Source of the DNA: Mermis nigrescens
Lineage: Eukaryota > Nematoda > Enoplea > Mermithida > Mermithidae
Direction: 5' to 3'
Assembly (NCBI GenBank): GCA_036768485.1
Contig: JAVLUZ010000577.1
Span: 310,001 to 374,000 of the forward strand
DNA length: 64,000 nucleotides
In this document: positions 24,530-38,900 of the stretch, piece after piece
How the letters are laid out: the number at the start of each line of letters is the position of its first letter
Position numbering within the stretch: position 1 is the first letter of the stretch
Notes under the pieces: model-generated
Told to the model about the DNA's origin: nothing
The model's database searches: none
Seen by the model: only the letters and a program-made list of their open reading frames with translations
Made by a program: the position numbers and the translations under genes

Positions 24530-24705
24530 ATGTACATATAGTTCGTTTCCACATGATTTCGTGCATAAATTTTAGAAATTTTTATTGACAGCAAGACGGG
24601 TTACGAATATCAGACTCAATGCTATTTTGCAATCTGTCAGCTTATTGCAGAAGATAATTTTAAAATTTATGACCGAACTCGTGTAGAAACGGACTATAGT
24701 CTATT
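24530..24705. mobile_element. Short TIR element, 'AGTYYGTTTC' family
   Basis: Ends 'atagttcgtttccacatg' and, inverted, 'gtgtagaaacggactatag'. The interior shares 'aatctgtcagcttattgcagaagataatttt' (in interrupted match) with the copy at 26494-26655. Non-coding, about 175 bp. Confidence 0.7.
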
Positions 24706-24721
24706 TGAGCAAAAGCTTCGA

Positions 24722-24961
24722 CAATACATGGACGTGGGGGTTTGGGGGTATGCACCCCCCAGAAGTTGAAATAGCCCCCCAAAAATCAAAATACCCCCAG
24801 AATTCAAATTTTGAAAATTTTTTCTTTTTTAGCGATTTTTTGATGCCATTGGATAGTGCTTGAAAAATGGTGTTTTTTTCTGCCAAACGACCACTTTTAA
24901 GACTATTTTTGACCTTTGAAAATTTTTCTCACCCCCAGAATTTCGGTGCTGTCCACCTATG
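24722..24961 (-). mobile_element. CA...TG MITE copy
   Basis: Reverse-orientation copy with a decayed right end (CAATACATGGACGTGG) and a left end GCTGTCCACCTATG. Family landmarks are all present; flanking 8-mers are only partly alike. Confidence 0.8.
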
Positions 24962-25672
24962 CTTGAGACTGAAGAATTTTATTTGTCAGTTTTTCCTTCA
25001 TATGGTATACGTGCTGAATATCAACCCATCTTTCCCAAGCACATTCATGATAAAGCATATCATTTTTGCAGGGGCTTAGCTTTGTTAGGAGGGATGAGGG
25101 AGGAACAAGTCCCACAAAAGTTAAGAAGTATGAGTAATTTCTGCAACGGTGCCCAAAGAAAAAATTGAAAATTCATAAAGCGTATCTGAAAGACTGCTGG
25201 AATAGATTTTAGCACACGATGAAACACAGCAAATTGGTTTAATGTAATTGAATATTTTTTAAAATTTTTTCCCCTAAATATAGGTATATCTTGCTGAGAA
25301 AAGCTCAAAACACCAATATTTTTACCTATCTACAAGTGGTTGTTGGAATTTAAGAATTCAAAATTTTCGCCCCTCCCTGCCCTATTCCAGAAGGCCAGCT
25401 AGGCTGTTGCATTTTTGCAATGCTTTTGCGAGTTAATCAAGAGTAATATATGTACATATGTAGGTATGCAAGGAGTCAGAAACTTGAGACATGTCAAACA
25501 TACGTTAAACCGCTGACAGCGGGTCAAAATTTTTCTCACACGTGGATTCAAATACTGGAGTCGACCTTTTTTAATAGGGAGTTTAGACCCCCTGCCTGCC
25601 CCGCTTGAAGACCGAAATTCGAAATTCCTCATCGAAACGCATTAGATAGCACTTTGGTATTTCAGGGGCAGA

Positions 25673-26231
25673 TTTAAGTAGGAGGCGGGAGTGGTCGTCC
25701 TCCCATCATTGGTCCGAAATTTTCGGCCGTCGATTGTCATAATTTCCCAAATTTTTCCAGCGCTTTGAGCCAAATTATTTACATTTATTTACTTTCTTGG
25801 CGGCGCCATGTTTAGCTGAAGGAATTGGTTACGACTTCACTGTGCCGAAACAGATATTTCAGTTTAGTTTTCTTCTATTTTCAAGCACAACTTTTAAAAA
25901 TTGCCGACGCTCGCGTCAAATGCTACAAATACTAGATGTCGAGCAGTAATTCAAGCTACGTCCTTTTGCCAACATTTCACAAATTTCCGGGCGCTTCGCA
26001 CTGGATTTTCGCTAAAGTCAAAACTTAATGATTTTCTTGCAAAAATTGTCTTTAAATTCTAAAATTTTTTTGAGAAACGTTGCTTCAAAAGCGATTTCAA
26101 AGAAAAATAGACCAAGGCAAAACGCCTAAAAAATACAATTTCACACATAAAGAGCAAATTGGTGGACTTATTTTCGACTGTTTTTTGAAAGGTTGGGGCA
26201 CTTCCCTCAAGCAAATTCTAAATCCGCCACC
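25673..26231 (-). mobile_element. hAT-family copy, internally deleted
   Basis: Starts CAGGGGCAGATTTAAGTAGG and ends AAATCCGCCACCG, with 'gcgcttcgcactgg' and 'aatgattttcttgc' blocks typical of the 41410-42420 family in reverse orientation. About 560 bp. Confidence 0.75.
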
Positions 26232-26493
26232 GAGTTGAATAGGGAAAAGTGAAAGGTCTTTAATTTTCACTCGTAATGTACCTTACGTTAACTAACAATA
26301 TACATAAGCCTATAAATGTAACTGTTAGGGAAATGTTGTTCTGTCGGAAAAGCACATTTTTTCATCACGTTTTATAATTTTAATGGATGAACAATTTACG
26401 CGTAATTACATTTTATAGATGAAATAACGATAAAAACACTAATAGGCGGGCGAGATAATACATAGATAAGTAAGTATGTAGTTACCTACATAC

Positions 26494-26655
26494 ATATGGT
26501 CTGTTTCACACAAGTTTGGTTATAAGTTTTAAAAACTATCCCTAACAATAAGATGGCAGATTGCGATTATACAGCATTAATCTGATATATAATATCGTAA
26601 TCTGTCGGCTTATTGTCGAAGAAAATTCTTAAAATTTATGCCCTAACTTATGTAA
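26494..26655. mobile_element. Short TIR element, 'AGTYYGTTTC' family
   Basis: Ends 'tatggtctgtttcacacaag' and, inverted, 'gtaaaacagactata', with an interior shared with 24530-24705. It lies just downstream of the last presenilin exon. Confidence 0.7.
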
Positions 26656-26773
26656 AACAGACTATAGGCTAATAATTACATGATTATGTATTGCTTGTTA
26701 ACCAAGTTAATTAGGGGTACCTACCGATAGCAGCAAAATATGTGTCAATATACGCTTATCGCACTAATTTCTT

Positions 26774-29700
26774 TCACACAAAAACCATTTTTACAGACAT
26801 CATGTTCAAAAACGGCGACACTACGGCTGTTGTCATAAAGTAAAAAATTAGACCAAGTGTTATGCTTATTGGTAGAGCCGGCAAAGCTTTCATATATACC
26901 AGAAGAACGACCACCGTGATTATCAACCCCTAGAATTAATAAAACATGTTTGCAAAGTTCTTGGAGGAAATGCGGAATGTCATAAGGAGAAATCTTATCA
27001 AGACAATCAACGATATGAATTTTGTTTACTCGATTCAGCGTGCAGCCTTAAAGTCATTTTTTTGGAATTTGGTTAAGCTAAAAATCGTAATTTCTCCCAG
27101 GTACATGTACAAGGAAAAAAGGATCAGCTTAATTCAAGATTTATTTACTATGCCGCGTGTTCTTGGGGGAAGGGGGATTGACCCACCAGAATGGCAACTG
27201 ACCCCCGCACAATAGCTACGACCCCCAGAATTGTAGATTTTTCGTAAAAGTTGGTAAAAGTCGCAAAAAGTGTGCCCTTTTAATCGTTTTTAATTCATTT
27301 TTGGCTCAAAAATCTCAAATTTTCGGCGTTTCGCGCCTTATACACATTTTCTGACTACATTTTGTTCAATTTGCTTAATTTTTTGAAATTCTTATGAAAA
27401 TTTTTTACGTTTTTATGTCCTAGAAAGAATGAGCATCGTCGGAAACGTCAAAAAACAATATTTTTGACGTGTCCCCTTCGTTTTTTAGCCCAAAAAGACA
27501 CTTTCAAAATTTTTGGGCCTGACCCCCCTCCCCAGAATTCCCATGCTGTGCATGTATGATGCCGACTGGCGACAACACCATTCAAAGTTCTGAGCCGTAA
27601 GTTTATTCACACTGGCTAGCCCCTTAAAGACCGAACGTGTGGAGCCCCTGAAATGATACGATAAACTCACGAGCTTAAAAAGAATTGGTAGCTAGTCCCT
27701 AAATAATTCAAAATTAAAAATTTGCTCCTTAATGATGTTCATCCACTCAAAAAACAGCTGTTTGTTCCCAAAATTAACTTAAAGCTTTTAAAGTGAGATA
27801 AGCTAAAATAATGAAACGAAAAAGAACTGTAAAACTCGGCATATTATTTGAAAATAATTCATCACGATTATCATAGGTAGCGCGTTAGCGCGATCTATAA
27901 TATACTTGGGTACCCCAACATATGTCCCCCCTACAGCAACACTGGGACATCTCTAGGAAGTGTGGCTTTTTTAAAAGATAGATGATAAAAAACTCGATGG
28001 AAATTTTTATTTTTGTCTACACTCAATATCGAGTGTGTAATGAGCGTGTAAAGTTTTGGCGTTGTTACATACAAATTTTTGACTGTTTTATCGGAGAGCT
28101 TGTCAACTCAGCATAAGTGCCTCGCACAATTTAATGGTATAGAATTGTAGAGGATGAAATTCTCTAAACGTAAATTTTTTGTTCTTGAATTCCGCATTAA
28201 TTCTAGAGGAGGAGTGTAAAGAATGTAAAAATCGATGAGTGTAAAGACAGATTCCGGCCGCAATTTTTACTTCTTTCGGTCTGCCAACAACTCCGGTTAT
28301 GTCCGAAAAATTTCTTCTGGCAGGAATCTTCTAGGACCTAAGGGCTATTTCCCGTTTACCTGTAAATTTCATTACATTCAATACGGAGTTAGATCCAGGG
28401 GTCTAAAGTTTACAATCTAATGGATAGTGTAAAATACAGGTTTTGTCTCAGATTTCTCCGTCAAATTCTCCAGTTATTAGTCGGGACAAGTTGAATGAGA
28501 CAAAAAAAGTACGTTCTAGGGGCTACACGTCGCAGCAAATTGCGTTAAAAAAGGCAATATTGAGTAATTTCTACAGGTGTAAACTTCGAAATCAGGGGTG
28601 TGACATGAGGTGAAAAACACGTTTTCTTCCCTATTTTCGATTGGACAGTGAAATAGGATGTTGAACAAAAGTTTTGTACACACAAACGTATTATAACTAA
28701 AAGGCTACAAACTGGCTGGCTTGAACCGAATTTTTTCACACTCAATGGAGAGCTAGCTTAAGATTTTTAAAGTTTACATACTGCCAGTGCGCGAAAAAAC
28801 ACATTTTTACCATTGTTTAGTTTGCCAACTTCGCCGGTTATGAAATTTCAAGACGCGTAAGGTATACTAAAAATAAAGTGGGCCTCAAAGGTTACATATG
28901 CATTCGGACGCGTTTCTTTACACACAATACTCAGTAAGGTACGAAGTTGTAAAGTTTAAACTCGGGTATAAAAATACGGTTTTTCGCCGATTTTTTGTGA
29001 GTCAACTTCTCCAGTTATAAACCGTGTTGTGCTGACTATTCTAAAAATGAAGTACGTGGCCGCGTTTACAAATCGCACTTGGTCGGCATTATCTGCACTC
29101 AATACTGAATTGTTCTGGAGGTGTAAAGTACTAGCTTTGTAATAAAAATAAAACGTTTTTGCAATTATTCTGTCAGCTAATTTCTTTGGTTATGAATTCG
29201 TATGTCTGGACTAATGTAGAATATAAAAAACGTCTTAAAGGTTGCACAATTGCAGTAAAATGCATTTCTTTTCACTCAACATTGAGTCAGTCCTGGAGGT
29301 GTAAAGTTGTAATTCTGGTTGACACGTTTCTCCGTCAGTTTTGCACGTTATGTTCTTCTATAATGAGTAGAAATATCAAATCCATAAATGCTCTATGCTT
29401 AAGGGTCAAACATCCTACCTGATGAATTAGTTTGCATCCCAATGGAGGTGTAAAGTAGTTTACACCACAGGATTATCTTGCTCCCAGAGTGTTGTGGAGG
29501 GTCAATTTTTCGTAAAATGGTATTTAGAACATCAGAATTACGAATCCGATTTTAAACATTCTTTACAGTCAGCGTTTGTGTAAAGTTTGTACTGAAAAAT
29601 ACAATAAGCTACAGAGCATTGCCAAAGGAGAAGTATCCTTAAAAATGTTCTGTAAAACGTAAGGATCCCTCTGTACCATCAGGATTGCGAATTTCACCCC

Positions 29701-32700
29701 ATTATTTCAGTTTACACCTGCTATTTTTATAAACTTTACACTGCATGTTAACTTTATATCCAGGATGTTGTGGGTCGTACAAGCTAGCTTTCTGTAAAAT
29801 CTGGACTGCGAGTCTAACTTTGTTTTTTGTGACTCAATGGCTGTCTAAAGTTTAAAGTGAAAACTAATTCTAATCTCTAAACGCTGTAGAACTTGACTAT
29901 TTTAAAACTGTTCTCAATGACATTAGGAATAGGTACGAATTACGAAAGAAGTCTTATTTGCAATCTAGATCTTGATGTGAATGAATAGTCCTGTTTCCTG
30001 CGTTATCCAAGTGTTATGTTCCACTCGGCAGGTTACCTACGTGTTTATTGAGCGATTCACCCAAATTCTAACTAAAAGTTGGGTTCTAGCAAAGAAAAAT
30101 GTTCCGATTGAACAAAAAGGACAAATATACTTGAGATAGGGGATTATTAAAGACATAAAAGGAGGAGAATCGGAAAAAGTCAACTATGCGCGCAAAAATT
30201 CATGAGGATCTGCTTAAAATTAGACTTTCCCTAAGCATCACAAAAATCGAATTATATTCTGTGGTCTCTGGAAAAAAGAAGGTGTCCCCTCAAAAGATTT
30301 CGACTGGTTTGGGAAGAACTTAAAAGATACTCTGGCCTGTGCTAAATAGCCGATTAGTTGACATTATATAATCAATATTCCATTAAAAGGCTCCATAGAT
30401 GAATTATGGCATTCGCGCATCTTGCTGTTTATTATGACTCTACACTCACACATGTTACGCTAATATCATAAGATGATGTAGATATATTTTCTCCTGCTTT
30501 GGCATTTTAAAGCAGCTATTAAAGTTTTTGGTCTATCATTACGCACTATGCACTTATTTGCACGGTTATCTCGCTCGTTATCCTTGCGCGTTATCCTAAA
30601 TTCTTTGGTGCTAACGTGTTTGCGCATGTTTAGTGCCTAACCACACTTTTATACCATTGCAAAAGCGGTCGTTCGGACTTGCATTCAGTTAAGGTTGGTA
30701 AACAAAATGATTTTCCGTAATCTCTAATTCAGATTGATCACTTCTTTTCAAGAATAAACCGTTATCATTTATTTTTCAAACTGAAGCCAGAACCAGACAT
30801 GCTCGTAGGGAGTTGGGGTCTAGAGACCCCTTAGTATGGAAAAATGAAAAAATTTGTGGAAAAAATGAGGCAAAATAAAGGCTAAAAATAAAGGAAAATG
30901 GACAATTTCCTTTTAAAGTGCGTCAAATTGACCAGAAACTATGTAATAACCATACGTGCTCAAGGTCAGGGTTGGCAGGGAGGGGTGAAATCCCAAAAAT
31001 CCAAATCAGTAAATATACCGTTCACGATTTTTTGCTGTTTTAATGATCAAAATGGTCAAAATAGTCCTATGAAACGTTTTTTCGTGGTAATATCGCATTT
31101 CAAAAGCATTTTTAGTCCATTCTGCCAGCATTATATCACTTTTAACATTGAAAAATGCAAAAATTGATTTTGGGCGCTGTTTGAGTAAAAAGTACTTAAA
31201 AATACTAATCTGGCGCGCAGCGCCAAAAATTTCGAAATTTATACTGCTTTTGAGCTCAAAAATGATGCAAAAAATGTTTTATCAGCTCAAAATCACTGGA
31301 CAGTCCCGGTCCGGCTGATCCTTCAGGGGGGTAATACCCACACCTGGGCGTGGGGGGGGGGTTCGGTGGTGTATGCACCCCCCAGGAACCAAAATACCCC
31401 CCCCCCAAAATCAAAATACCCCCAGAATTCAATTTTTGAAAATTTTTTTTCGTTTTTTCGCAATTTTTTGATGCCAGTGGCTAGTGCTTGATGAGAAACG
31501 TCGAAAAATGGTGTTTTTATCGCCATACCACCATTTTTAAGGCCATTTTTTGACCTTCAAAAAAATCTTGCACCCCCCCCCCAGAATTTTCTTGCTGCCC
31601 ACGTATGGTAATACCCTTCTTCACCCCTATGTGCATGTATGGTAATAACGTTTTTTTAACGCTATTTTAGTGCTTATACCAGTTTTGGAGGTCATTTTAG
31701 CCAAAAAAGCTCAATTCTTCACACCCCAAAGCCAGCTGATCCTCCTCCCAAGATTAGCTATGCTGTGCATCTATGGACCCAACTACCTTCTGTAAACCGC
31801 AAAATATACTTCGATTTTTGTGTTGCTTAGGGAACGTCTGATTTCCAGCAGATTCTTATAAATTTCTGCGTGCATAAGTGACTTTATCCTAGTCCCCACA
31901 TTTTATGTCTTTAATAATCCACTATCCCAAGTATGTTTGTCCTTTTTATCAATCGGAGCATTTTTCTTTGCTAGCAATGAGCTCACTTCAGCAGCCAAAT
32001 GCTGGGGGTTTTGGTAGTGTAAAACTGGCTAAAATCCCTAAAAGCTGTCACAATTCAATTATGGATGCTTATCGATTTTTTGAAGGGTATACCTGATTCT
32101 CGGGGTCTGACCCCTACACAACCCCTTTCATACGCCCACGTTTGGGCGCGAGTCTGGATCCTCAGAATCCAAAAGACTCCAGTAAAATTCGGAAGGCACC
32201 CAATAATAGAATTTTGCTAATATAGATATGTTCCTTTTTCGCGATTTTTTGTGCCAAGTATAGCTTGTTGAGAAAGGTCAAAATTTGTGCAATATTTCAA
32301 TCTTTTTTGAAAACTGAAAATTTTGAAACCAATCCAAACCCCAGATCGAGTCCTACTCATGTACATAACACGCGCAACAAAATTCAGAAAACTTGTTACA
32401 GAAACTTACAACTAATATTGAAATATAGCAGGCAATAATCATATTCCAATCCACCAAATGCACAGAAGAAGTTGTCGAACGAACCGCGACTGCAGCTACT
32501 TTTCCGATGAGCAGGCTATAGAATATAAAATCGCCCAGACCCAAATAAACGCTGTCTGCGGAAATAAAATTAATGTGAGCAAGCGAGATAGGGCGTTATG
32601 GAAATTAGCAGGAGTGTTTGAAGACATTAAAAACTCGTAGTAAAAAACTATGAACACCATCAGGTAGAACGTTAATTTTTGTATGGAAAAGTTATTTTGC

Positions 32701-35700
32701 TTTAAATCAGTGATGGATAAGGTGCAGGATAGAGATTGAATTATGGCGCAATCCACGTAAGCTGTGTTGCGCAAGGTAATGGCATGTGAAAATAGATAGG
32801 CAGCAGCCAAATTCTGGAGGGGTCCGATGCGGCAAAAACACCAAAAATAGCACTAAAAATTCAATTCTGGGGTCTATCGACTCAGGAGGGGATCCAACAG
32901 ATTCCCGGAGGGGGAGGGGTCGAGCGAGACCATAGATGCACAGCATGACCGATCTGGGGGGGTCATCCGGTCTGAGGGGATCAGAAATTGAGATTTTTTT
33001 CGGCGAAAACTACCTCAAAATACTTATATAAATGTTACATTATTTCACAGTTTTTGGTCAATTTGAAGCACATTTGAGGATTATTTTCAATTTTCCTCCG
33101 TTTTTCGCCTTCATTTTGCCTAATTTTCACCACAAAATTTATCATTTTTCCATTCTGGGGATCTGACTAATAGGTGGGCAGCACTAGAATTCTGGGGGTG
33201 CAAGATTTTTTAAGGGTCAAAAAATAGCGGCATGGCAGGAAAACACCATTACTCAACATTTCTCATCGAGCACTATCCATTGGCATCAAAAAACCGCGAA
33301 AAAAATAAAAAAATTCAAAAATTGAATTCTGGGGGTATTTTGTATTTTGGTTTCTGACGGGTGCATACCCCGAACCCCCCACGTCCACGTCTGGTCTGAC
33401 TGAACCCTTTAAACCCTCCCCCTAAGTGAATGTCTGGTCCGGACCAGACACTTCTACGCTAAATTACAATCAAGTCAAAGAAAGGTAACTATTTGCGAAG
33501 TGCTGCACATAAAAAACTGCAATTCAATTTATATTTCCTTTCCACTTTCAAAATGCATTAATAGGTAAGTTTGATGATATGATTTTTGAATTTGTAAATT
33601 GTATTTCTAATACTTGATAAGCCTTACGATCATCTTCTTCATTTTTAATTGCGATCTCTTCCAGTTCTTCTTCATTCAATGGTTCTTTAGAAGTCGATTC
33701 TTTAATGTCTCTTTTCGGCGCTCGTTGCGGATATCTTATGCCTTCCCCAATTTTTTGCCTGCGTGCTCCCTTAACAGCTTTCTTGACACTTATCACTTTT
33801 GTTTTGTCCGCACTCAAAATTACAATAGTGGATTCTGAAGAAATTCTTTTTTGAGACAAAGCACACTGAATTAAATAATTTTCAAAAATCAAAAAATCGT
33901 GTCTCGTTTTTTACTTGCTGAATCAAAAAGTGAATTGGATCAACTTTGTCATTAAAAATAATTGTAAGCTAATTGTAAGAATGCGAATAAGGTTCTAATC
34001 GAGCGGAAGTACATTTTAAATTTAAAAAGTGACAGCAAAAGTGTCTTCACAACATCGCATTACAAAACAGCAAATACTCATCCAATGATTGCATATATCC
34101 AAAAATCGTCAGCTCTGCTCGCTGTTTCACTATAGAAATTATTGTAAGTACATAATTTCGCAGACAGATAAAGACAAGACAAACATCACTTAATGATAAC
34201 GCACTTACTATAAATCAGAGCGGGAATATCAACGTTGCTCTGCCGTTCACGAATCAGATGAGCAAGCATGTTCAACGGACCACAAGGCGTTAGAACAGCA
34301 AATATATCTGAAATATTGAATTCTGAAATCTTTTTAATTGTTAAGTTTGTATGAATTTGAATTATCTTAATTAAAAAAATTTTTCTTTACAAGATAATTA
34401 AATTTTCAACAAAAATATAGACATGCCGCTAGCAAACTGAAAACTGAATTTGGCTGAATCCGATCCTGGGGGGGCGCCGCCACTTCTGACCGAAGCGACT
34501 CGAGCAAACAAATTAGCGACCCGAGCGCTCACTTAAATTAGCAAAAGTGCGCAATTAATTATGCTGGGCTGACCTGGTCGGGCGACCAATTATGCATCTG
34601 GTTCTGACAGTAATGCGCCCGACTAGGGGAGCATTGTTTTTGGACACAATTTTTTTACAGAGCGAAAATCAAATTTTAAAGTTTAGTTTTTCGAGCTCAT
34701 CGTGAAAAATGGAGAAAGAAAATATATATTACAACATTTCATTCACTATGAAAAAAGTTGACTGATTTCCAATGTGAGAGCACTAATAAATGCAGTTTTA
34801 TAAGTAGCGTTCTATTTCTTGGCATAGGCACATATTTTGAATTTTTTAATGTTGTTATAAGTATCCCAGAAAAGATAAAAATAAACATGAATGATGAAGG
34901 TTTTCTGGTCGAATTGATCTGGCGCAGCAAGTTTGATTCGATGGAGCGATTGTTCAACTATATTTGCGATGCGTGTGCATGCAATAAATTCTGTGATGGA
35001 AAAGCCAGATATTTGTATGTGAGAAGAATTGCATTAATTAAGATTTAAAGAGAATAAAGTTGCGACTAAAATATCGTTCTTTTTTGGCATGTATAGATCA
35101 AATTTGGTTATCTATAATCCGATATAGCAGGTCAAATTAAGCAAAAAGCATGACGATTCAAAATTACTCACGACTAATACTATTTCTCTTCATAACACTC
35201 AAGGCTTACACAAAATCACTAACATGATATTATGAAATTATGACTTTTACAAGTGCGCTTATCTAGGTACCTAAAAGATTTTAAAACATTTACTCACCCC
35301 ATAGAATGAGAGCCCCCATTACGCCCCAAACGATCCATTCACTTTTAAAGATGTCGATGTAGATGACAGCCAGCAGAGAACAGTTGATGACGGTATAAGC
35401 TTTTGTCAAGATGGGCGGACTTTTGAAAAATATGGCGACAATTCCGACCGCTACATAATTGAAGAGAAAAATCCGACGCTGATGAAATCCGCTGGTATAG
35501 TCAAGGCCGATAAGATTGTGCTAAATTATGTGCATTTACGTAATAAACAGGTCGATATTATGTTTGTGCGGCAAATTTGATTTCCATAGACATCCCAGAC
35601 TCCAGAAAAACATCAGAAAAACCCGCTCTCAAATGCAAACCACCAATTTATTCGGACATGCGAATTTATCTTTATTTTAAATCATTTTTAATGCATAAAA

Positions 35701-35875
35701 ATGTCACCAAGAATTTTTGAAGTCTTAAATTATTATTTGAAACAGCGTCCGCTGAATGCTGACGCGAGGCTGCGTAAATTGGATAAATCAAGACGAAAAT
35801 AAATCACTAAAATGTTATTATTATTTTATTTTGTCAAATAAATTCTGTCAAATATATAAATAAATAAATAAATAA

Positions 35876-35953
<78 letters not shown>

Positions 35954-38900
35954 CAATAAATTCTTTGAGAAGTCATTGCAATCTTGCAAGAAAAAGAGAG
36001 TTAGATTTCATATATCGATGCACGCTTTTAAGTATATGATGGGCCAAAAAAGGCTTACACAGTTACACCACAGAATTACATCATAATTTGAGCTAATGTG
36101 AAGATAAAACTAAGAAACCAGTCTGATTAAATGGATAAAAATGTCCTTGTCCAAATCGTATAAAAATTTTTGACCAACAACCAGCGATTTGTGCGCTATG
36201 GTGATTTGTTTACATTCCACTTTGGTATTGTCTAAACCTAATACTTTTGCACTGTGTTTCTTTACTGAGTATTTAGGTAGGACTCCTTTTAGACAATATC
36301 ACAAGTCAAAAAATCATTAGCACATTCGTTAAACCCCAGAGTGGGTGCTGCTTCCTATTCGTGCAAAACCAGCAAAATATCGTTAAAGGGTGATTAAATT
36401 GATGACAAGACCGAACAAGCTTACGGGCTTTAAACCATATCAAAGTAGGGTGTAAACAAATCGCTGTAACACCCGAACCACTGGCTTTTTATACAATTAA
36501 AGCAAGGACATTTTTATTTATCTAATGAAAGTGAATTTGAAGTTATACACCCAAATTTGCCGAAGTTATGACCTAATACATTAGGGTGTAGCCTTTCTTT
36601 GGCCTAGCCTGTAGAAAGCATAATCGAGTCTTACACTCAACAAAATATCAATAATAATTTGCTGATACCCAGTTTATAAGCATATCAGCCAAATCATCAG
36701 CAACATTAACTCAAACCTCTGATAAAAGGTTGCGTGAAATAGGTAACTCTTTTGCTCCATTCAGTTTAATTAAGAATCTTACGCTTTTGAAAGTTATTCA
36801 ATCCGCAGTCCGCAGTTGACGTACCTACCACATTTAATATAAGTAATGACTTACTGTAGGTATAGAGCGGTTACGACGGTTAAGATCATGAGAACTGATA
36901 TGACGACTAAGCAAGAGGCCAGCTAGAAACGTTTAATCAAATAAGAGAATTTTGAACGATGTGAAAATGTGTATTCGCTTACACAAATCCAGTTGAAGTA
37001 GACAAGACATAGAATGAAGAACGTCATAACAATCACGAGAGTCAGGAACAGAAGCACAGTAACTGCGCCTTGATAAATATTTTCTGGTTCGGGATATAAT
37101 ACTAGCCACCTGTAGAAATTCGTAAGCCGCATCAATAAAAAATATCCATATTTTAACACAACAACAAAAATTAATGACAACCCGTGAACAAGTAATTGAA
37201 ATATGCAATTTAACACTCTAGAATGAAAATAAATTCGGCACTAAGAAATTTCATGTTCCTTATTTTGCAAGATTTATTGTTATGATTCCAATCAAATCAA
37301 TTGATAAGCGTGGATAACATAAATTTCCTTTCTCCGTCTACACTCCTTTATAGAACAAAAAGTCAATATCGAATTTTTTTAAAAATCACATTAGAGGAAT
37401 TCAACTAACATGATTTTTTATGCGACTTTCGTTACATGAAAAGATCATATGAAACATTGAATAAACTTTCACCACCCTGCCATGGCAGCTTGTTTGTGTT
37501 CATTATTCGATGAATGAAAAGAGATTAGATCAAGAGCACGTCATCTGTGATGCACAAACCGATAGACTCACGGTATCAATAGACCCACCAAAAAAATTCT
37601 GTTAGACCTACTGAATTTGTATACCCACCAAGAAAAATCTCGTTATCTCAAACTTTTAAATTGAAAGATTGATCAAAAACAAACTGAATCGCAGTCATAC
37701 GCGTTCTTATGGGGAGATTGGGGTCGTAGGACCGCAAAAATTGTTTGCAAGGTAAGATAATGCACAGACATGTAGACGGAAACTGCATGTTTGCCAGAAA
37801 ATCTTCAAATTTTTGGCGCTTCGCGTCATTTGTGAAGTATTTTTAGTTTGGTTCAAAGCGCGACTAAAATGACGCTTCACGACCTATGTATTTTTAAAAA
37901 AATTTCTTAGTTTGAATTTTGTAAATCAAATACATACAGCATCTTAAAAAGGGCGGAAAATGTAGGTTTTACTAGCTAAAGCTATCTCAAAAAAGTTTCC
38001 GAGATATTAACCAATTTACCTTGGATCTCCCTTGGGCAAATTCTGGATACGGGACTGGTTAGAGGGTTTCCGTTTGACATCCAGAATGGTTGCCGTTCCC
38101 ACAACATGCTGCCGACAGCCAAGAATTTCCGATTAAAAAAAATCGTAAAAAATATGCGTTAATAAACCTTTCTAGCACAAAGTGTGAATTTTTCGGTGTT
38201 TTGTGCCATATAACTACTCATTTTTCAACTATATTCTTTTCAATGGACTTAATTTTTAAATTTTTTTTATGTTTTTCACGTTTTTATGTAATAAAAAACA
38301 AGCATTGCAGATAAGCGTCAAAAATTAGTTCTCTCAGGCAGATTTGAGGGGGTGGGGAGCATACCTGAGCGTGTGGGGTTTAGGGGGTATGCACCCCCAG
38401 AAACCAAAATACCCCACTCAGAATTCAATTCTTAAATTTTTTTCGCAATTTTTTGATGTCAATAGATAGTGCTCGATGATAAACGTTTGAAAATGGTGTT
38501 TTTTCGCCAAACGACTATTTTTAAGGCCATTTTTTGACCTTTGAGAAAATCTTGCACCTCCTCTCAGAACTTTGGTGCCGCTTACCTATGGTGGGGAAAG
38601 GCTGCCGCCTCCCATCGGCCCACAATAGTTGGCGAGATAAAGAATAGATTTGTGATTTGCAATGATATTTGGCCGTCAGTAATCGCTTCAGGCCAGATTT
38701 TCGCTGAAGTCGAGGAAATTCAATATTTTTTCGCACAAAATTGTCAAAAATTCTAAATTTTTTCGAAAATATGTATCGTAAAAAAGTGATTTGAAATAAA
38801 TCTAGACAATGTAAAACGCCGAAAAAAGCTACACTGCACGTGAAGGGCAAATTAGTGGACTTATTTTTGATTCGTTACTTGAGGTACCTGCCCCTTAGGA

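Noticed and set aside
34758..35048. 96-codon plus-strand reading frame
   Set aside because: Located in a presenilin intron on the opposite strand with no recognisable domain; likely chance.
37110..37217. Upstream extension of the presenilin TM2 exon with a hydrophobic stretch
   Set aside because: It would add an extra transmembrane segment not in the family, while the acceptor at 37109 fits both the TM1 exon phase and the conserved order.
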